DNA of 64,000 nucleotides, taken from a virus. Position 1 is the stretch's first letter. Each line of letters opens with the position of its first letter. Shown here one piece after another: positions 15,098-26,700 of this stretch. The notes under the pieces were generated by a model that saw only the letters and a list, made by a program, of their open reading frames with translations, did no database searches and had not been told where the DNA came from. A program made the position numbers and the translations under genes. The stretch is from IMG/VR virus record IMGVR_UViG_3300009079_000021, positions 1 through 64,000 of that record; one strand, written 5' to 3'.

Positions 15098-18000
15098 TTA
15101 ATTAGTTTGAACGATCCAACCTTTGGAGTTTAACTCTCTTTTAATTAAGATACCACCAGTTTCAGTTATATCTTGACCATTATCAGTTTTCCATGCTTCT
15201 ACTTTAATTACAGTTCCTTGTGATGGAGCAAAACCTGGTTGAAATTCAACTCCTTTCTGGTTAGTAGCATAATTAAGTTGAACAATGGCATTTGGTAAAA
15301 TAATTTCAACACCATCAATATACAATTTAGCAAAATTAATTGTATCGAAAGGTGCAGAACCTACAGTATTATTTTCAATATCTAACGTTTGTAATCTGAA
15401 TACCAAATCAAGATTAAGTGGATCTAGTTGATTAACTACAATCGTCTCCTCTCCAACTTTAGTTGTAATTGTAGTAGGAGTTATAATTTCACCACGTGTA
15501 GGTGCTCCCATACTATTATCAATTGAAGTTAAATTAATAACAACACCACCTCTCTTTGCACTATTATAATTTATAAGAAGATCTTCAAGAATTTTATCAA
15601 TAGCAGCATCATTTAAATTATTATTACTCAAATCAAGAGATCTAATCCTAGTCATAGTTCTCAATGAACCTATAGGATACACATTCAAACTATTATTTTC
15701 TAATCCAGCAAATTGCAAATTAGGTGCAGAAGCAGAGAAATCTGGCACAGCACCAGTTAAACTATTATTGCCGACATAGAAATAATTTAATGCACCAAGA
15801 TTACTTAAATTACCAATATTATCAATAATATTACCACTCGCATAGAAGAATCTTAATTTATTTAGATTGACGAGAGTAATCGTTCCTTTAAACTTATTAT
15901 TTCTAAGATCAACTCTATACAAGTTAAGGTTACCATTAAATGATGGAAATGGAGTTCCATCATCAAATGCTCTTCCCCAACCCACACCATTGGAATACAA
16001 TTCTCTCAATGAAGGAGCACCACCTGTAGAGAAAAATGATCCCTGTAAAAAATCACCGTTAGTATCAATTAACAAATAATTTAATAAGGGTAAACTAAAT
16101 ACACCATCTTGAAATTCTGCACCAACATAATCACTTGTCTTATTAGTACCATCTTCACCCACATAATCATCACCAGCACCTGGACTATATGTGCCAATAT
16201 TTCTACCAAGTTTATTACTAAAGATCCTAATTGATGTTATTTTTTGAGCATCTTGAAATGTATCGTCCCACATAATGTAACGTCTGCCATGATCACCATT
16301 ATTAAATATAGCACCTACACCACCTGGGCGACCACCTTCAATATTAGTATATCTAAAATCAATAGATCTCAATTCATCATTACCAGTAAATTTAGGAATC
16401 ATTCCATCTAATCTAGATTTATAGAATCTTAAACTTCTAAGATTGCTGCATCCTTGAAGATTATAATCACTCAATGCAGTTGGAGTGGTAGTACCCCATA
16501 AATGATTGTTTTGTGGTTCTGGTTGACCACCAGGAGCTAGATTTGACGTACCAGGAGATCTACTTGGAAATCTAGTATAATTACAGTTTAAATCAGTTAA
16601 CTGTGTTTTATTAGAGAGACCTGATGGAATTGGAAGTGCAGTATCGGAAATAGATATAGTTTTAATCGCTGTCATCTTCAGGAATTTAATATCATTAGAT
16701 GTCAATGCTTCATTTTCACTAACATTAAAATATTCTAATGGAGAATTTTCAACACCCAATCCACCATCTGTTTCAGGATTCTCAAATGCTGGACTTAATT
16801 TAGTAAAATAACAATTGTAAACATTAAAATATTCTAAAAATAACAGATTTAACCTTGGTGTAATTTCTACGTTATTAATATATCCATAGTAATCTTCATT
16901 ATAAACGTCAACATACTTAGAATTACTAGTTCTATAAATTCTCCTAGCCCCTAGATCTTGTAGATTTAGAGATTTTAATCTCGGTGTCTTAGTATAGAAA
17001 TCAAGAACATCAACTTGTTCCTTATAACCTGGTATCGTTTCAAATGTGTCTGTAGTTCCTACTCTGGTTGGTTCTTTAATATAAACATAATATACATTAC
17101 CTCCTCCAGTTGGAGTATATGTGTACTTATCGAAGTAAATGCCTTTAACATCAATTGATTGTGCTGGATTACCTATATCAAATGTAAAAGTTTGTTTTTC
17201 TTCACTGTTTAGAAGAACGCCAAGATACTCTGTCTGAGATACACTTAATGCTACAAAGTCATTTGCATCTAAGAAACTAGTATGTTGATTATAACAACCA
17301 CGAATATTCAAAGTTCTCAAATTTGAAGGTAATCTTGTCATTGAATGACTACCTAAAAATCTTTGATCTTCATCAGAATCAACATAAAATTTATTATTTT
17401 GTAAACCTAGAGTAATTAACTCCGAATCATAACCAGTAACTGCAGTTTTTGTAGCATTATATATTGGTTTATATGCAATCTCAGAAAAATTAGGAAGTTC
17501 AGTTAAAATATTGTTAGTTAATGTAATAGTTTTAATACTTTCATATTTTACTTTAGGGAATGTTGCTAAACTACAGCTAGTAGCATTAATTGAAGTAATA
17601 AATTTGGGAGGGAAATAAACTCTCATTTCCCTTTCTTTAAATTGAGAAGAATTAAATCTAATTACAGATACTCGATTATTAGGAATTGGTCGGGATACAA
17701 TTTCATTACCATTATCAGTATCAGTAAACGTAAAGATAGGAGTCAATTGTATACCATCAACATTATAATCATTGTAACCAAACTGCATAGTTAAATTCTT
17801 AAATGCTGTGGTAAAAATCTGTGGAATACCACGCATTGCATACACATATCCAGGTTGCCCATTAACATTAATCTTAAGGATTTCTGTCGGAACTTCAGTA
17901 TCAAATCTAACTGGTTCTGGATCATCTATTACATTTAAAATTGATTCATTGCTAGGAACACTATATGTGGCACTTTGACCTAATTTAAGTGATCCTCTTA

Positions 18001-18466
18001 CTTGAACCGATGCACCATATGAAACTGGTTCGGTAGGATTTATCTCAGATCCACCACTCCATGCACTGACACGAGATGTTGAAATGTCACCATATTTTAA
18101 ATCATCAGAAGTAACATCAATACCTTTATCATTTGGCACGTATTGATATCTAATGGCACCACCAGAGATGGCACCAAATGCTTCAAGATTACCTCTAGTT
18201 GGAACTACAAAACCAGATGCTAGATTAATTAAATTACTATATTGATTAGTATCTGATTTCAATCTATCAATAAATCTAGTCAAATTAACATCAAGACCAG
18301 AAACTTGTTGTAATTCAGATCTTGAGAGAGATTCAGAAATACCACGAATAACTTCAAGATCTCTAATATCTAACCCTAAATTGTTTAGAGCGGTATTTTT
18401 TGATTGGATGTCTGAGAATGTATTTGCTACTTTTAAACCAAAAAGTATTGGATTATTAATTGCCAT
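15098..18466 (-). CDS. Leucine-rich repeat tail adhesin
   Basis: A 1122-residue virion protein. After an N-terminal anchor region (RDLEVIRGIS near residue 35), residues about 300-1030 hold many irregular leucine-rich repeats, for example LNYFYVGNNSLTGAVPDFS and IRSLDLSNNNLNDAAI, the LxxLxLxxNxL pattern with plant-like LTGxVP turns. Leucine-rich repeats mediate protein binding; on a phage fibre they would be a host-recognition surface. The C-terminal 100 residues form a separate beta domain. It starts five bases after the preceding gene, within one operon. Confidence 0.85.
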   Translation of the reverse strand: MAINNPILFGLKVANTFSDIQSKNTALNNLGLDIRDLEVIRGISESLSRSELQQVSGLDVNLTRFIDRLKSDTNQYSNLINLASGFVVPTRGNLEAFGAISGGAIRYQYVPNDKGIDVTSDDLKYGDISTSRVSAWSGGSEINPTEPVSYGASVQVRGSLKLGQSATYSVPSNESILNVIDDPEPVRFDTEVPTEILKINVNGQPGYVYAMRGIPQIFTTAFKNLTMQFGYNDYNVDGIQLTPIFTFTDTDNGNEIVSRPIPNNRVSVIRFNSSQFKEREMRVYFPPKFITSINATSCSLATFPKVKYESIKTITLTNNILTELPNFSEIAYKPIYNATKTAVTGYDSELITLGLQNNKFYVDSDEDQRFLGSHSMTRLPSNLRTLNIRGCYNQHTSFLDANDFVALSVSQTEYLGVLLNSEEKQTFTFDIGNPAQSIDVKGIYFDKYTYTPTGGGNVYYVYIKEPTRVGTTDTFETIPGYKEQVDVLDFYTKTPRLKSLNLQDLGARRIYRTSNSKYVDVYNEDYYGYINNVEITPRLNLLFLEYFNVYNCYFTKLSPAFENPETDGGLGVENSPLEYFNVSENEALTSNDIKFLKMTAIKTISISDTALPIPSGLSNKTQLTDLNCNYTRFPSRSPGTSNLAPGGQPEPQNNHLWGTTTPTALSDYNLQGCSNLRSLRFYKSRLDGMIPKFTGNDELRSIDFRYTNIEGGRPGGVGAIFNNGDHGRRYIMWDDTFQDAQKITSIRIFSNKLGRNIGTYSPGAGDDYVGEDGTNKTSDYVGAEFQDGVFSLPLLNYLLIDTNGDFLQGSFFSTGGAPSLRELYSNGVGWGRAFDDGTPFPSFNGNLNLYRVDLRNNKFKGTITLVNLNKLRFFYASGNIIDNIGNLSNLGALNYFYVGNNSLTGAVPDFSASAPNLQFAGLENNSLNVYPIGSLRTMTRIRSLDLSNNNLNDAAIDKILEDLLINYNSAKRGGVVINLTSIDNSMGAPTRGEIITPTTITTKVGEETIVVNQLDPLNLDLVFRLQTLDIENNTVGSAPFDTINFAKLYIDGVEIILPNAIVQLNYATNQKGVEFQPGFAPSQGTVIKVEAWKTDNGQDITETGGILIKRELNSKGWIVQTN

Positions 18467-18469
18467 TTC

Positions 18470-21400
18470 TTACAATTGTTCGATATATGTAATGTTGATT
18501 TCGATGTCTACTGCAGTATTACCTATTGCTCGTCCAACAATAAATATTGCTTCAGTATTAACTACATCTGGGGTGAGAACTTTTCTATCAAATCCAAATA
18601 CATCCTCTAGATCAAAGTATTTTGTCTCATTATTAATATATAGGGTCGTCAGACGACTTCCCGGTCTAAGAATGGATTCTCCTTGAGTATCAATATTTGC
18701 AGAACTTAATCTACTAATTTGTTGGAATGCTGCTGGAACTACATCATCATTTGGAATTGCACTATTTTGAACAGTGCTTCCCACACCATCAACATTTAAT
18801 TGTCCTGTTCTTAATGAACTGGCAAGTCCATAAGTACATCTATCAACAGATTCTGTATTACCAGTAACTTTATTAATTACAGTATCAAAATTTCTTTTCC
18901 ATTGTGGATTTTGAGTGGACAGGTTATTCAATTCATCAATATCATGCAATTCTGCACCTCTAATTTGAGCACCATCTCTAAATTTAAAGAAAGCATACAT
19001 TGGGAAAGCGTCGAAGTTAAATACTCCTTGATTATTTCCCCCACCAGTATATGAATTTGGAACATTATATCTTCCATCTGGATCAGAATTAGAATAACCT
19101 CCAGAGAACCATGATACCATTTCAACACCATTATATGCAATAGTGAATCCAGCATTTGCTGCAGGAATTAGTAAATTACCATTACTATCTACTGAATCTT
19201 TAATGTTAATATCCACCCCATCATTGTCAAGAATTGGAATGATCCTATATGTTACTGAAGATTCGCCCGTTGCAGGATCTTTATATTGCTTCTCTTTCCC
19301 AGCAAATCTAGCAATTTGTGGAGTAGCACTAGCAATTCCCCCACTACCGTCACTTGTATAGAAAAATTTAATATATGATAATGTGTTTTCAAGATTTATT
19401 GCAATTTGACCTCCAGTAGGATCACCGGTTCCTTCGTAGATAGTACCTCCACCCGATATTTTTAAAAAATAATTAGCACTATTTTTATAATCTTGGTATT
19501 CAGCATCATCTGCAAAAGATCCATTCTCAAATTGATTCCTATCGATAGAATTAAGTTCTGAGGATTCAATTTGAGTAACTGCTTTTGTAATTGTATCTTG
19601 CTTTAACAATCTTGCTTGAGCACATCTACCACTACTTGTACCTTTTGGAGTTGGAATTCTGAAATCCTCAGTAAATGGAGCAATTCTACCATACCAGTCC
19701 TCACCACTTTCAAACCCAATATATGATACACTTGTATTATATGGATGTAAATCTAATGAAACTGTTTTATCATCACCAAGATTTATTTGTTCCTTAGGAT
19801 ATGACACATAAGTTTCAGTTATTGGATCATATTGATAACAATTTTCAGTGTAAGTTTGACCAGCAGGACTAACCCAATTTACCAATTCGCCTGTTGCTTG
19901 ATTAAAAGTAGGTCTAAAAGGAGTAAATCCAATTTCCCATTCACGTACATTACCAGTACCATCTTTAAAGTAATTCTGTAACCATTTTATTACTCCTGTA
20001 GGACCAGATAATGGTTGAGGACTTGCAACTATTGTACTCTTAACATCTAATTTAGCGTCAAATGTTTCTGTAGCAGGATCACCAAAGAAATCTGCTGGTG
20101 TAGGAATAACACCTCCAACTAATGAAGATGGATTGATAACAATTTTAGAAGGATCTAATAATCTTTCCTCGGTGAGATTCCATCTATCACTGTTAATGTA
20201 ACCTAAAATATTAGCAGTAGTAGGAAGAGAACCTACAGTATCTTCTCCAACATTTCCAATATAAGTATTCCACATTCTTGTGGTAATTACTTTAGATTTT
20301 AAATCACTAATCTCAATATCATACAATCTTCTTTCAGTTTCATTTAAAATAAAACAAGGTTGTACTGTTATTGTTGTCCCAGCAATGGCAGTATTAGCAG
20401 TATTAACCTCATTCGTATCTAGAACTGATAGTACTCTAAATCCAATGGTATCGACACCAGTTACTGTAAATTGCATTCCAGTTCCTGGAGAAGCAGCAAC
20501 ATCAGTCATCACATCAGGATCTACTGATAATACATCGCCTACAGTATAATTTTGTCCCTTAATTGTTGGAATTACAGATCCAATTATTCCATTAACTATA
20601 ACAATATCTGCAGTAATAGATGTTCCTGTTCCACCAGTTAAAGGTATATCTGTGTATGACCCCGAATCATATGCACTGCCACCATTAGTCACAGTACCAG
20701 TAACACCTCTATACTTCATATCTATAATATGACCAGCATTCAATAGTGAAACTGAATTAGCATCAAAAATTTGATCAATATAATCACCGTTTCTAATGTA
20801 ACTTAAATTAGAATCCGAAGTGATAAATCTATTACCAGATTCTACATTAATAATTGAAATATCAATAGGTGCTAATGTTAACTTAGATGATGCTGCACCT
20901 AATGGAAGTTTCTTAAACTTTCTGCTAGAATTAAAATAACCATTAGAAATATCTGGCATGTAAAGATATGAAGATCCAGTACAAGCACTACACTTAGTAA
21001 AGTTAATTTCTGCCATGGCATTTGTTTCACCAGGATTTACTGCAGTAGCAGAAATTGACATTGATTTTGGAATAATAATTTTCTTGTTAGGAATTTCTAC
21101 AGGATTTCCCTGTGCGTCCTGTCCACCACTAACAATATTTGATTTAGGGTAAATTCCAAACAATGATACATAATTACCACCACCGGATTGGAATGGTAAA
21201 TTTTTAATATCAGATGTCTGAGAATAAACACTAACTGTTCCTTCATCACCACCATCAATATACATTGAAGTACCATACTTATACAGAACTTGTGGTTCAT
21301 CAATAAGTGGTGCCTGCTGACTACCAATTCTCATTTCATATTTAAATCTATAGAATGGATCTCCCATAGATGGTTCTGATAGTTTGTTCTCAATAACAAA

Positions 21401-23719
21401 TGTATGAACAACTACCCAACGTGCTTTTCCACTTTCAATTGGAATATATGCATATAATCTTAGACCAATAGCACCATACCAACCAAACTCAATCTTATAC
21501 ATTGTGATTTCATCTGTTGTCAACAGATAACCACTCGGTCCATTACCATTTAAACTATCACCATTAAACTTCTCTCTGGGAAGAATAATTTCTTGAATAC
21601 TATAAGTTCTACCGGCAATAAGTTTATTGTAATATTTTACTAAATCAATATCATCAACACCATCAACATCAGTAACACCAAGTTCTTGTCGTGTACTTGA
21701 TGGTAAGTGTACATTAGATCTTCTTACAATATAGAAGTTTGCACCTTCTCTTCTAAATACATATTCATCAAAATCATTAAAGATACCCCATTCTGCATAA
21801 TTACCTACAGTTTCTTTGGTCATTGTTGCTCTAGTACCAAATGTATAACCACTAATACGTCCTGGTTGATACCTAAATGCCTGTCTAGATTGCAGCAATG
21901 CATACTGACCCCCAACTAAACCATATCCAGGTCTAAAATCAAGAGGTCCAGGATCTCCACCAGAATCTGGATCGGCAGAAATCCATAATCGATTTAACCA
22001 TTGTTCTTGATATGGATTTAAATAAGTTGCAGGTAGTGAAGGATCTACACCATTATTAGGTGTTCCAGATGGAATAGAACCAGCACCAATACTAGTATCA
22101 GTTCCAGTTCCTCTTAACACTGGTTGTGCAGAATCTATATACTCAAAATTAATTTTTTGATTACTTACTGGATCAGTTAAAGTACCCGCAACAATAAAAT
22201 TCCACGTTTCTGTCCATATAGAAATCTGTCTATAATATGTGGTAGTGCTATTACCATAGAATTGATTACCATAAAATGTTGCATCATCCCAAATATTAAT
22301 TGCAGGTAAAAATCTTGTCAATAAATCAGCATACTTTCTCTTATTTTCTCCTGTAGCAAGATCTTTTGCAATAGAGAACCTTTCATACAAAGTTTTTCCT
22401 AAACATAACCAGTTTTGCCATCTGTCCCAGTTAGTTTCATTAAATAATCCATTTGTATCATTACCGTCTGCATTAAATGATTGTGAAAGTGGTGGATATG
22501 GGAACGTATATGGAACTGGGAAAGAACTAATTCTTAATGCACCTTCATTACTAATCTCTTCTACTCTTGATTGATAGTGTGGTCCTTCTCTTTCAGTTTC
22601 TCTTTCACTCCAAACTACAGGACCAATGTTATCATTATCAGTATAATATACAAATTCATCTGGATCAAATCCATAGGTGGATACATTAGAGAACAGTCCC
22701 AACTGTGTCTCAGCACGATCAATACCTAATAGAGAAGTACTAACTTCTGACGCTGAAGGAAATACTTCTTCAACTTTAACTGTGCCTGTTCTCGTTAACG
22801 TTAATATTTTTTTAATTAATGATACAGGATTATCATCATCAAATCTAATTTCATTCGTTGGTTGCTTACTTAAAAAATAAGTTATAGTACGAGTTCCATT
22901 GGCCGCAATAACATCGTTAATCTCGTCAATGGTAAAAGATTCAATCTCACGACCATCAAGAGTACTTACAACAATTACTTCAGAATTATCTGGATCTATA
23001 GTTCCAGTGTCATTAATAAATCTAAAGTCAACCTGATTACTACTAACTATCCCAGAGGTATGAGTTGGTGCAGTAGTTCCAGCAGTATAGAATGAACCGT
23101 CATTAAAAGATCCAGCAATAACATCATATAAACGTATTGTTGCACCAGCAACAACATAGATTACCTGACCAAACTGATAGTTAGCACTTGACACAAATTC
23201 AGTTGCCCCATATCTAATATCTCTATAGATATCAGCACCTGTAGCAATTTCAATAGTATCTTTTTTTGAAATATACTTATATCCATCTTGAGGATTAGTA
23301 ATTTCAACATATGGTGGAATATCTCCACCACCTGGAGCAGCACCTATTTGGCGTCGTCTTAAATCAAAACTCTCACCAAATAAAGTAAAATCAAAAACCT
23401 GCTTCTCTTCAGGTATTGTAGGAAGCACAACACCTAACGCCTTTTCTGACGTAAGTTCACTAGTAACAAATCCATCGACAAGAGCGACCAGCGGTTCCCC
23501 AGCACTATCTGTAAGTGGTGTTCCTTCAATATCTTGAAGGATTACAAATAATTCTCTCTGTGCTGCTGATCTAAATTTATATCCGATCTTAGTATCAAAG
23601 GAACTACCCGATAATACCGTTAGATCTTTTGTATTTGCTGGGGAATAAAATTCATTTAGAATTTCATTACCCTCATCATCATATACTTTACCAAAAGAAG
23701 GCGTTGATGTTACGGCCAT
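18470..23719 (-). CDS. Giant virion structural protein
   Basis: A 1749-residue tail-fibre or baseplate-associated protein. It carries PANTKDLTVLSGSS near residue 30 (motif shared with two neighbours), an AGTTAPTHTSG loop typical of phage fibre carbohydrate-binding modules (around residue 225), a Gly/Thr-rich repeat (VTNGGSAYDSGSYTDIPLTG), and a central domain (FRYQPGRISGYTFGTRAT through MYIDGGDEGTV) that is also present in the 23723-28381 product. Its C-terminus (IFIVGRAIGNTAVDIEINIT) resembles that of the same paralogue. It is probably a structural partner in the distal tail; no enzymatic motif is seen. Confidence 0.85.
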   Translation of the reverse strand: MAVTSTPSFGKVYDDEGNEILNEFYSPANTKDLTVLSGSSFDTKIGYKFRSAAQRELFVILQDIEGTPLTDSAGEPLVALVDGFVTSELTSEKALGVVLPTIPEEKQVFDFTLFGESFDLRRRQIGAAPGGGDIPPYVEITNPQDGYKYISKKDTIEIATGADIYRDIRYGATEFVSSANYQFGQVIYVVAGATIRLYDVIAGSFNDGSFYTAGTTAPTHTSGIVSSNQVDFRFINDTGTIDPDNSEVIVVSTLDGREIESFTIDEINDVIAANGTRTITYFLSKQPTNEIRFDDDNPVSLIKKILTLTRTGTVKVEEVFPSASEVSTSLLGIDRAETQLGLFSNVSTYGFDPDEFVYYTDNDNIGPVVWSERETEREGPHYQSRVEEISNEGALRISSFPVPYTFPYPPLSQSFNADGNDTNGLFNETNWDRWQNWLCLGKTLYERFSIAKDLATGENKRKYADLLTRFLPAINIWDDATFYGNQFYGNSTTTYYRQISIWTETWNFIVAGTLTDPVSNQKINFEYIDSAQPVLRGTGTDTSIGAGSIPSGTPNNGVDPSLPATYLNPYQEQWLNRLWISADPDSGGDPGPLDFRPGYGLVGGQYALLQSRQAFRYQPGRISGYTFGTRATMTKETVGNYAEWGIFNDFDEYVFRREGANFYIVRRSNVHLPSSTRQELGVTDVDGVDDIDLVKYYNKLIAGRTYSIQEIILPREKFNGDSLNGNGPSGYLLTTDEITMYKIEFGWYGAIGLRLYAYIPIESGKARWVVVHTFVIENKLSEPSMGDPFYRFKYEMRIGSQQAPLIDEPQVLYKYGTSMYIDGGDEGTVSVYSQTSDIKNLPFQSGGGNYVSLFGIYPKSNIVSGGQDAQGNPVEIPNKKIIIPKSMSISATAVNPGETNAMAEINFTKCSACTGSSYLYMPDISNGYFNSSRKFKKLPLGAASSKLTLAPIDISIINVESGNRFITSDSNLSYIRNGDYIDQIFDANSVSLLNAGHIIDMKYRGVTGTVTNGGSAYDSGSYTDIPLTGGTGTSITADIVIVNGIIGSVIPTIKGQNYTVGDVLSVDPDVMTDVAASPGTGMQFTVTGVDTIGFRVLSVLDTNEVNTANTAIAGTTITVQPCFILNETERRLYDIEISDLKSKVITTRMWNTYIGNVGEDTVGSLPTTANILGYINSDRWNLTEERLLDPSKIVINPSSLVGGVIPTPADFFGDPATETFDAKLDVKSTIVASPQPLSGPTGVIKWLQNYFKDGTGNVREWEIGFTPFRPTFNQATGELVNWVSPAGQTYTENCYQYDPITETYVSYPKEQINLGDDKTVSLDLHPYNTSVSYIGFESGEDWYGRIAPFTEDFRIPTPKGTSSGRCAQARLLKQDTITKAVTQIESSELNSIDRNQFENGSFADDAEYQDYKNSANYFLKISGGGTIYEGTGDPTGGQIAINLENTLSYIKFFYTSDGSGGIASATPQIARFAGKEKQYKDPATGESSVTYRIIPILDNDGVDINIKDSVDSNGNLLIPAANAGFTIAYNGVEMVSWFSGGYSNSDPDGRYNVPNSYTGGGNNQGVFNFDAFPMYAFFKFRDGAQIRGAELHDIDELNNLSTQNPQWKRNFDTVINKVTGNTESVDRCTYGLASSLRTGQLNVDGVGSTVQNSAIPNDDVVPAAFQQISRLSSANIDTQGESILRPGSRLTTLYINNETKYFDLEDVFGFDRKVLTPDVVNTEAIFIVGRAIGNTAVDIEINITYIEQL

Positions 23720-23722
23720 TTA

Positions 23723-26700
23723 TTATTGCTCCTCCCACGTAATAGCGGCATTAATTTCCGTTTCGGCAGCACTGCTGTCATATAATCTATTTACACTACC
23801 AACAATGAAGAGATTTTCGATCTCATCAGTAAGTGGGAATGAAAGATAATCTTTGTTATAATCAAAGAATTGTTGTAACGGGAATTGTTCTCCACTATTA
23901 GAAGGAGTGAATAATGTTGTAATTACTTGTCCTGTTCCTGGAATTGGAGTTCTCTGCTCATCACTGACTGCAATAGCAGATAATGATGTTAAAGGATCAG
24001 AAGTTGGAACGATAGTACTACCATCCAAACCACCTGCCTGGGGATTTGGTTCTCTAAACTCACCTGCTTTTAAGAAATCTCCAAAAATTACAATGTTTGC
24101 ACTGAACTTATCATTAGTACTGAATAGATATGTGCCACTTGCATTTCTTTGAAGTAATCCAAACACTGTAAATATATTTCCATTATCTCCTTCATAGTAA
24201 GCACGGAAGTAACCATATGTAGAAGTTAAATTTTCAAGATATGGTTTAGATGTTCCAGGAATATTAGCACCAGCAAGTTCAGTTGCTCTACCAATAGATC
24301 CTACAGTAAGTCCATTACCATTAGTGTAAAGTGTTTGGAAATCACCATCAGAACCACCAGTTCCAGCATTGAGGTCTGGAGTTGTAGCACTTTTGGTCTG
24401 GAATAAAGGAGTTTTGATTAACTTAATCGTAGCAGGTTGATTTGAGTTACCAATAGACAATCTTGTAGGATATACCTGAATTCTATTTCTAACACCATTG
24501 ACTTTAGATCTACAGTTTAAACCAACTAAAATATTAGGACGATCAAGAACCATAAAGAAGTTACCTGATTGTGCTGCAGAAATTGGTTTGCTTAAATAAA
24601 TCTTATTACCATTCACCCATGCTACCTTGACATTTGGTTCTCTGTTAGGTGTAACAATAGTTGCACCCATATAGAATGTAGGGTCAATTACTGTAGGTCC
24701 ATTAGTACTTGTTGCACCAGTAATATCGAGATATGGGAATGGATCAGAAGTATCTCCACCATCTCCATTATTCTCAGTAGTTTGAATGTTAAACCTCAAT
24801 CTAGAACCATATACATCAGATGAATCTGATGTTGCATAGTTAAACAAACGAACAGTGCCACGGTCACCACCATCAATGTAGTATGAAGCACCATACTTAA
24901 CAAGGAATTCTGAGTAAGAATTAGAATAACCAACAGTGTTATCTGTTCTTGTATCATTCTTATACCCATATGAATATTGAGTACCACCACCGTATACGTA
25001 ATAGGAGATAGGTAGCGTCGGATTGCCCAGGGAAGCGACCTTTAACTGGTTCGATGCCCTCAGATGGTGTACACGTACCCAACGTGCCTCTCCAGAGTCC
25101 AGAGGGACGTATGCAAGGAATAGAGCACCAACAGCACCATACCATGAGAATTCAATCTTATACATGGTAACGTTCTCAGGATTGAGATTCCAACTAGATG
25201 CAGAAGATAAATCACTACCAGTACTTACATCTCTTACTGGTTGTCCTGGGAAATTTTGAGAACCTTGTGAATATACAACGTCAGAATAAAGAACATCTGT
25301 ACCCAGTGCATCTGTACCTTCGGCAAGACCATGAACTTTTTCACCAGAGAATCTAGAACGTGGTACTCTATACTCATATACACCCCAGTGTGCTGGTTTG
25401 ACATGATTGTAAACCCATTCTTTCAGTAGTTTATTATTAACATCATCAATTTGTTTTCTAATTGCATCAGCATTTGCTGAATTATTAAGAGGGATATCTG
25501 TGGAAACATATCCAATCTGATCTCCAACTAATGTGCCGTATCTATACCTATATGGGAAACATCCATATGGATTTAAACTAGTAATTGATTGAGGATCGCT
25601 ATCAGTAGTTCCTGCATACTTAAAGTTTTTAGTATTGGGAAGAATGAATGGGGCAGGAGTTTTTACATATGGAGTGTTCTTCTTAAATGCAATACAATTA
25701 GCATCAGATCTTACAAATCTATGGGTGCTAGTGTCAGTAGATGGTACGTTTGCAAGAACCTGAACGGTAAAGTCATCATCATTTACGCGAGTAATTGGAA
25801 TCCACTTGCCACTAACTGGGTCAGGTGATCTAGTATTTTGGGTTGCATTACCATTAGGATCAGCAGTACCGTCAAGATTATTGTTAAATGATCTTGGATA
25901 TCTGTGCTCTGTGTTATGATTATCTTGATTACATGTAAAGACCAAAGAGTAATCATCAATCTTAATTAAATCACCTGTCTCTAAAGCATGACCATTAACA
26001 GTAATCTGCATAACACCACTGGTTGGATTATATACAATACCACCACCAGAACCATCACCAGTTACTTCATTAACTGTACCACTATCCGTCTCCAAACCTG
26101 CAGTTTGGTCTGGAGTTAATTTAAATGAAACTCTAGAACCACTACTCATCTCAATTGGAGTGATCTGTCTAGAGTCATAAATGTCTGCAACAGGTTGAAT
26201 AAAATTATTGGTATCTCCTTTTGCTGCTCTGGTCAGTTTAATGCGGGAACCAAGAACGCTAGACACATAGTAGATACCACCATCAACTACTGAGTTTTCA
26301 ACATTACTATTAGTACCAAATGTATTGTCTAGTTCTTGATCAGCTTGTTGCTTATTCTTATAAAGATAAATTCCAGATCCTTTTCTTAGACCCAATGATG
26401 TACATCTGCCGGTAAATGCAGATCCACTAGTACCACCCGTAAGGTCTGCATGAAAATGTACAACTGTAGATGTCTTTAGTGTAAACTGGAAAGTGTTACT
26501 TGTTACATTTTCAATTGGGAATGTATCTTCATCATCCTTTGCGGGATAAATTTTTGGTTTTGGATTATATGAACACTGAGTTTCAATACCAGATAGATGA
26601 ATTCTATCATTCGCACCAATATTGTTTGTCCCTGTCGTTGTAATAAATGCGTATCCAAAATCATTACTGGTTGAATCAACAATGTAGTTAAAACCAGTGA

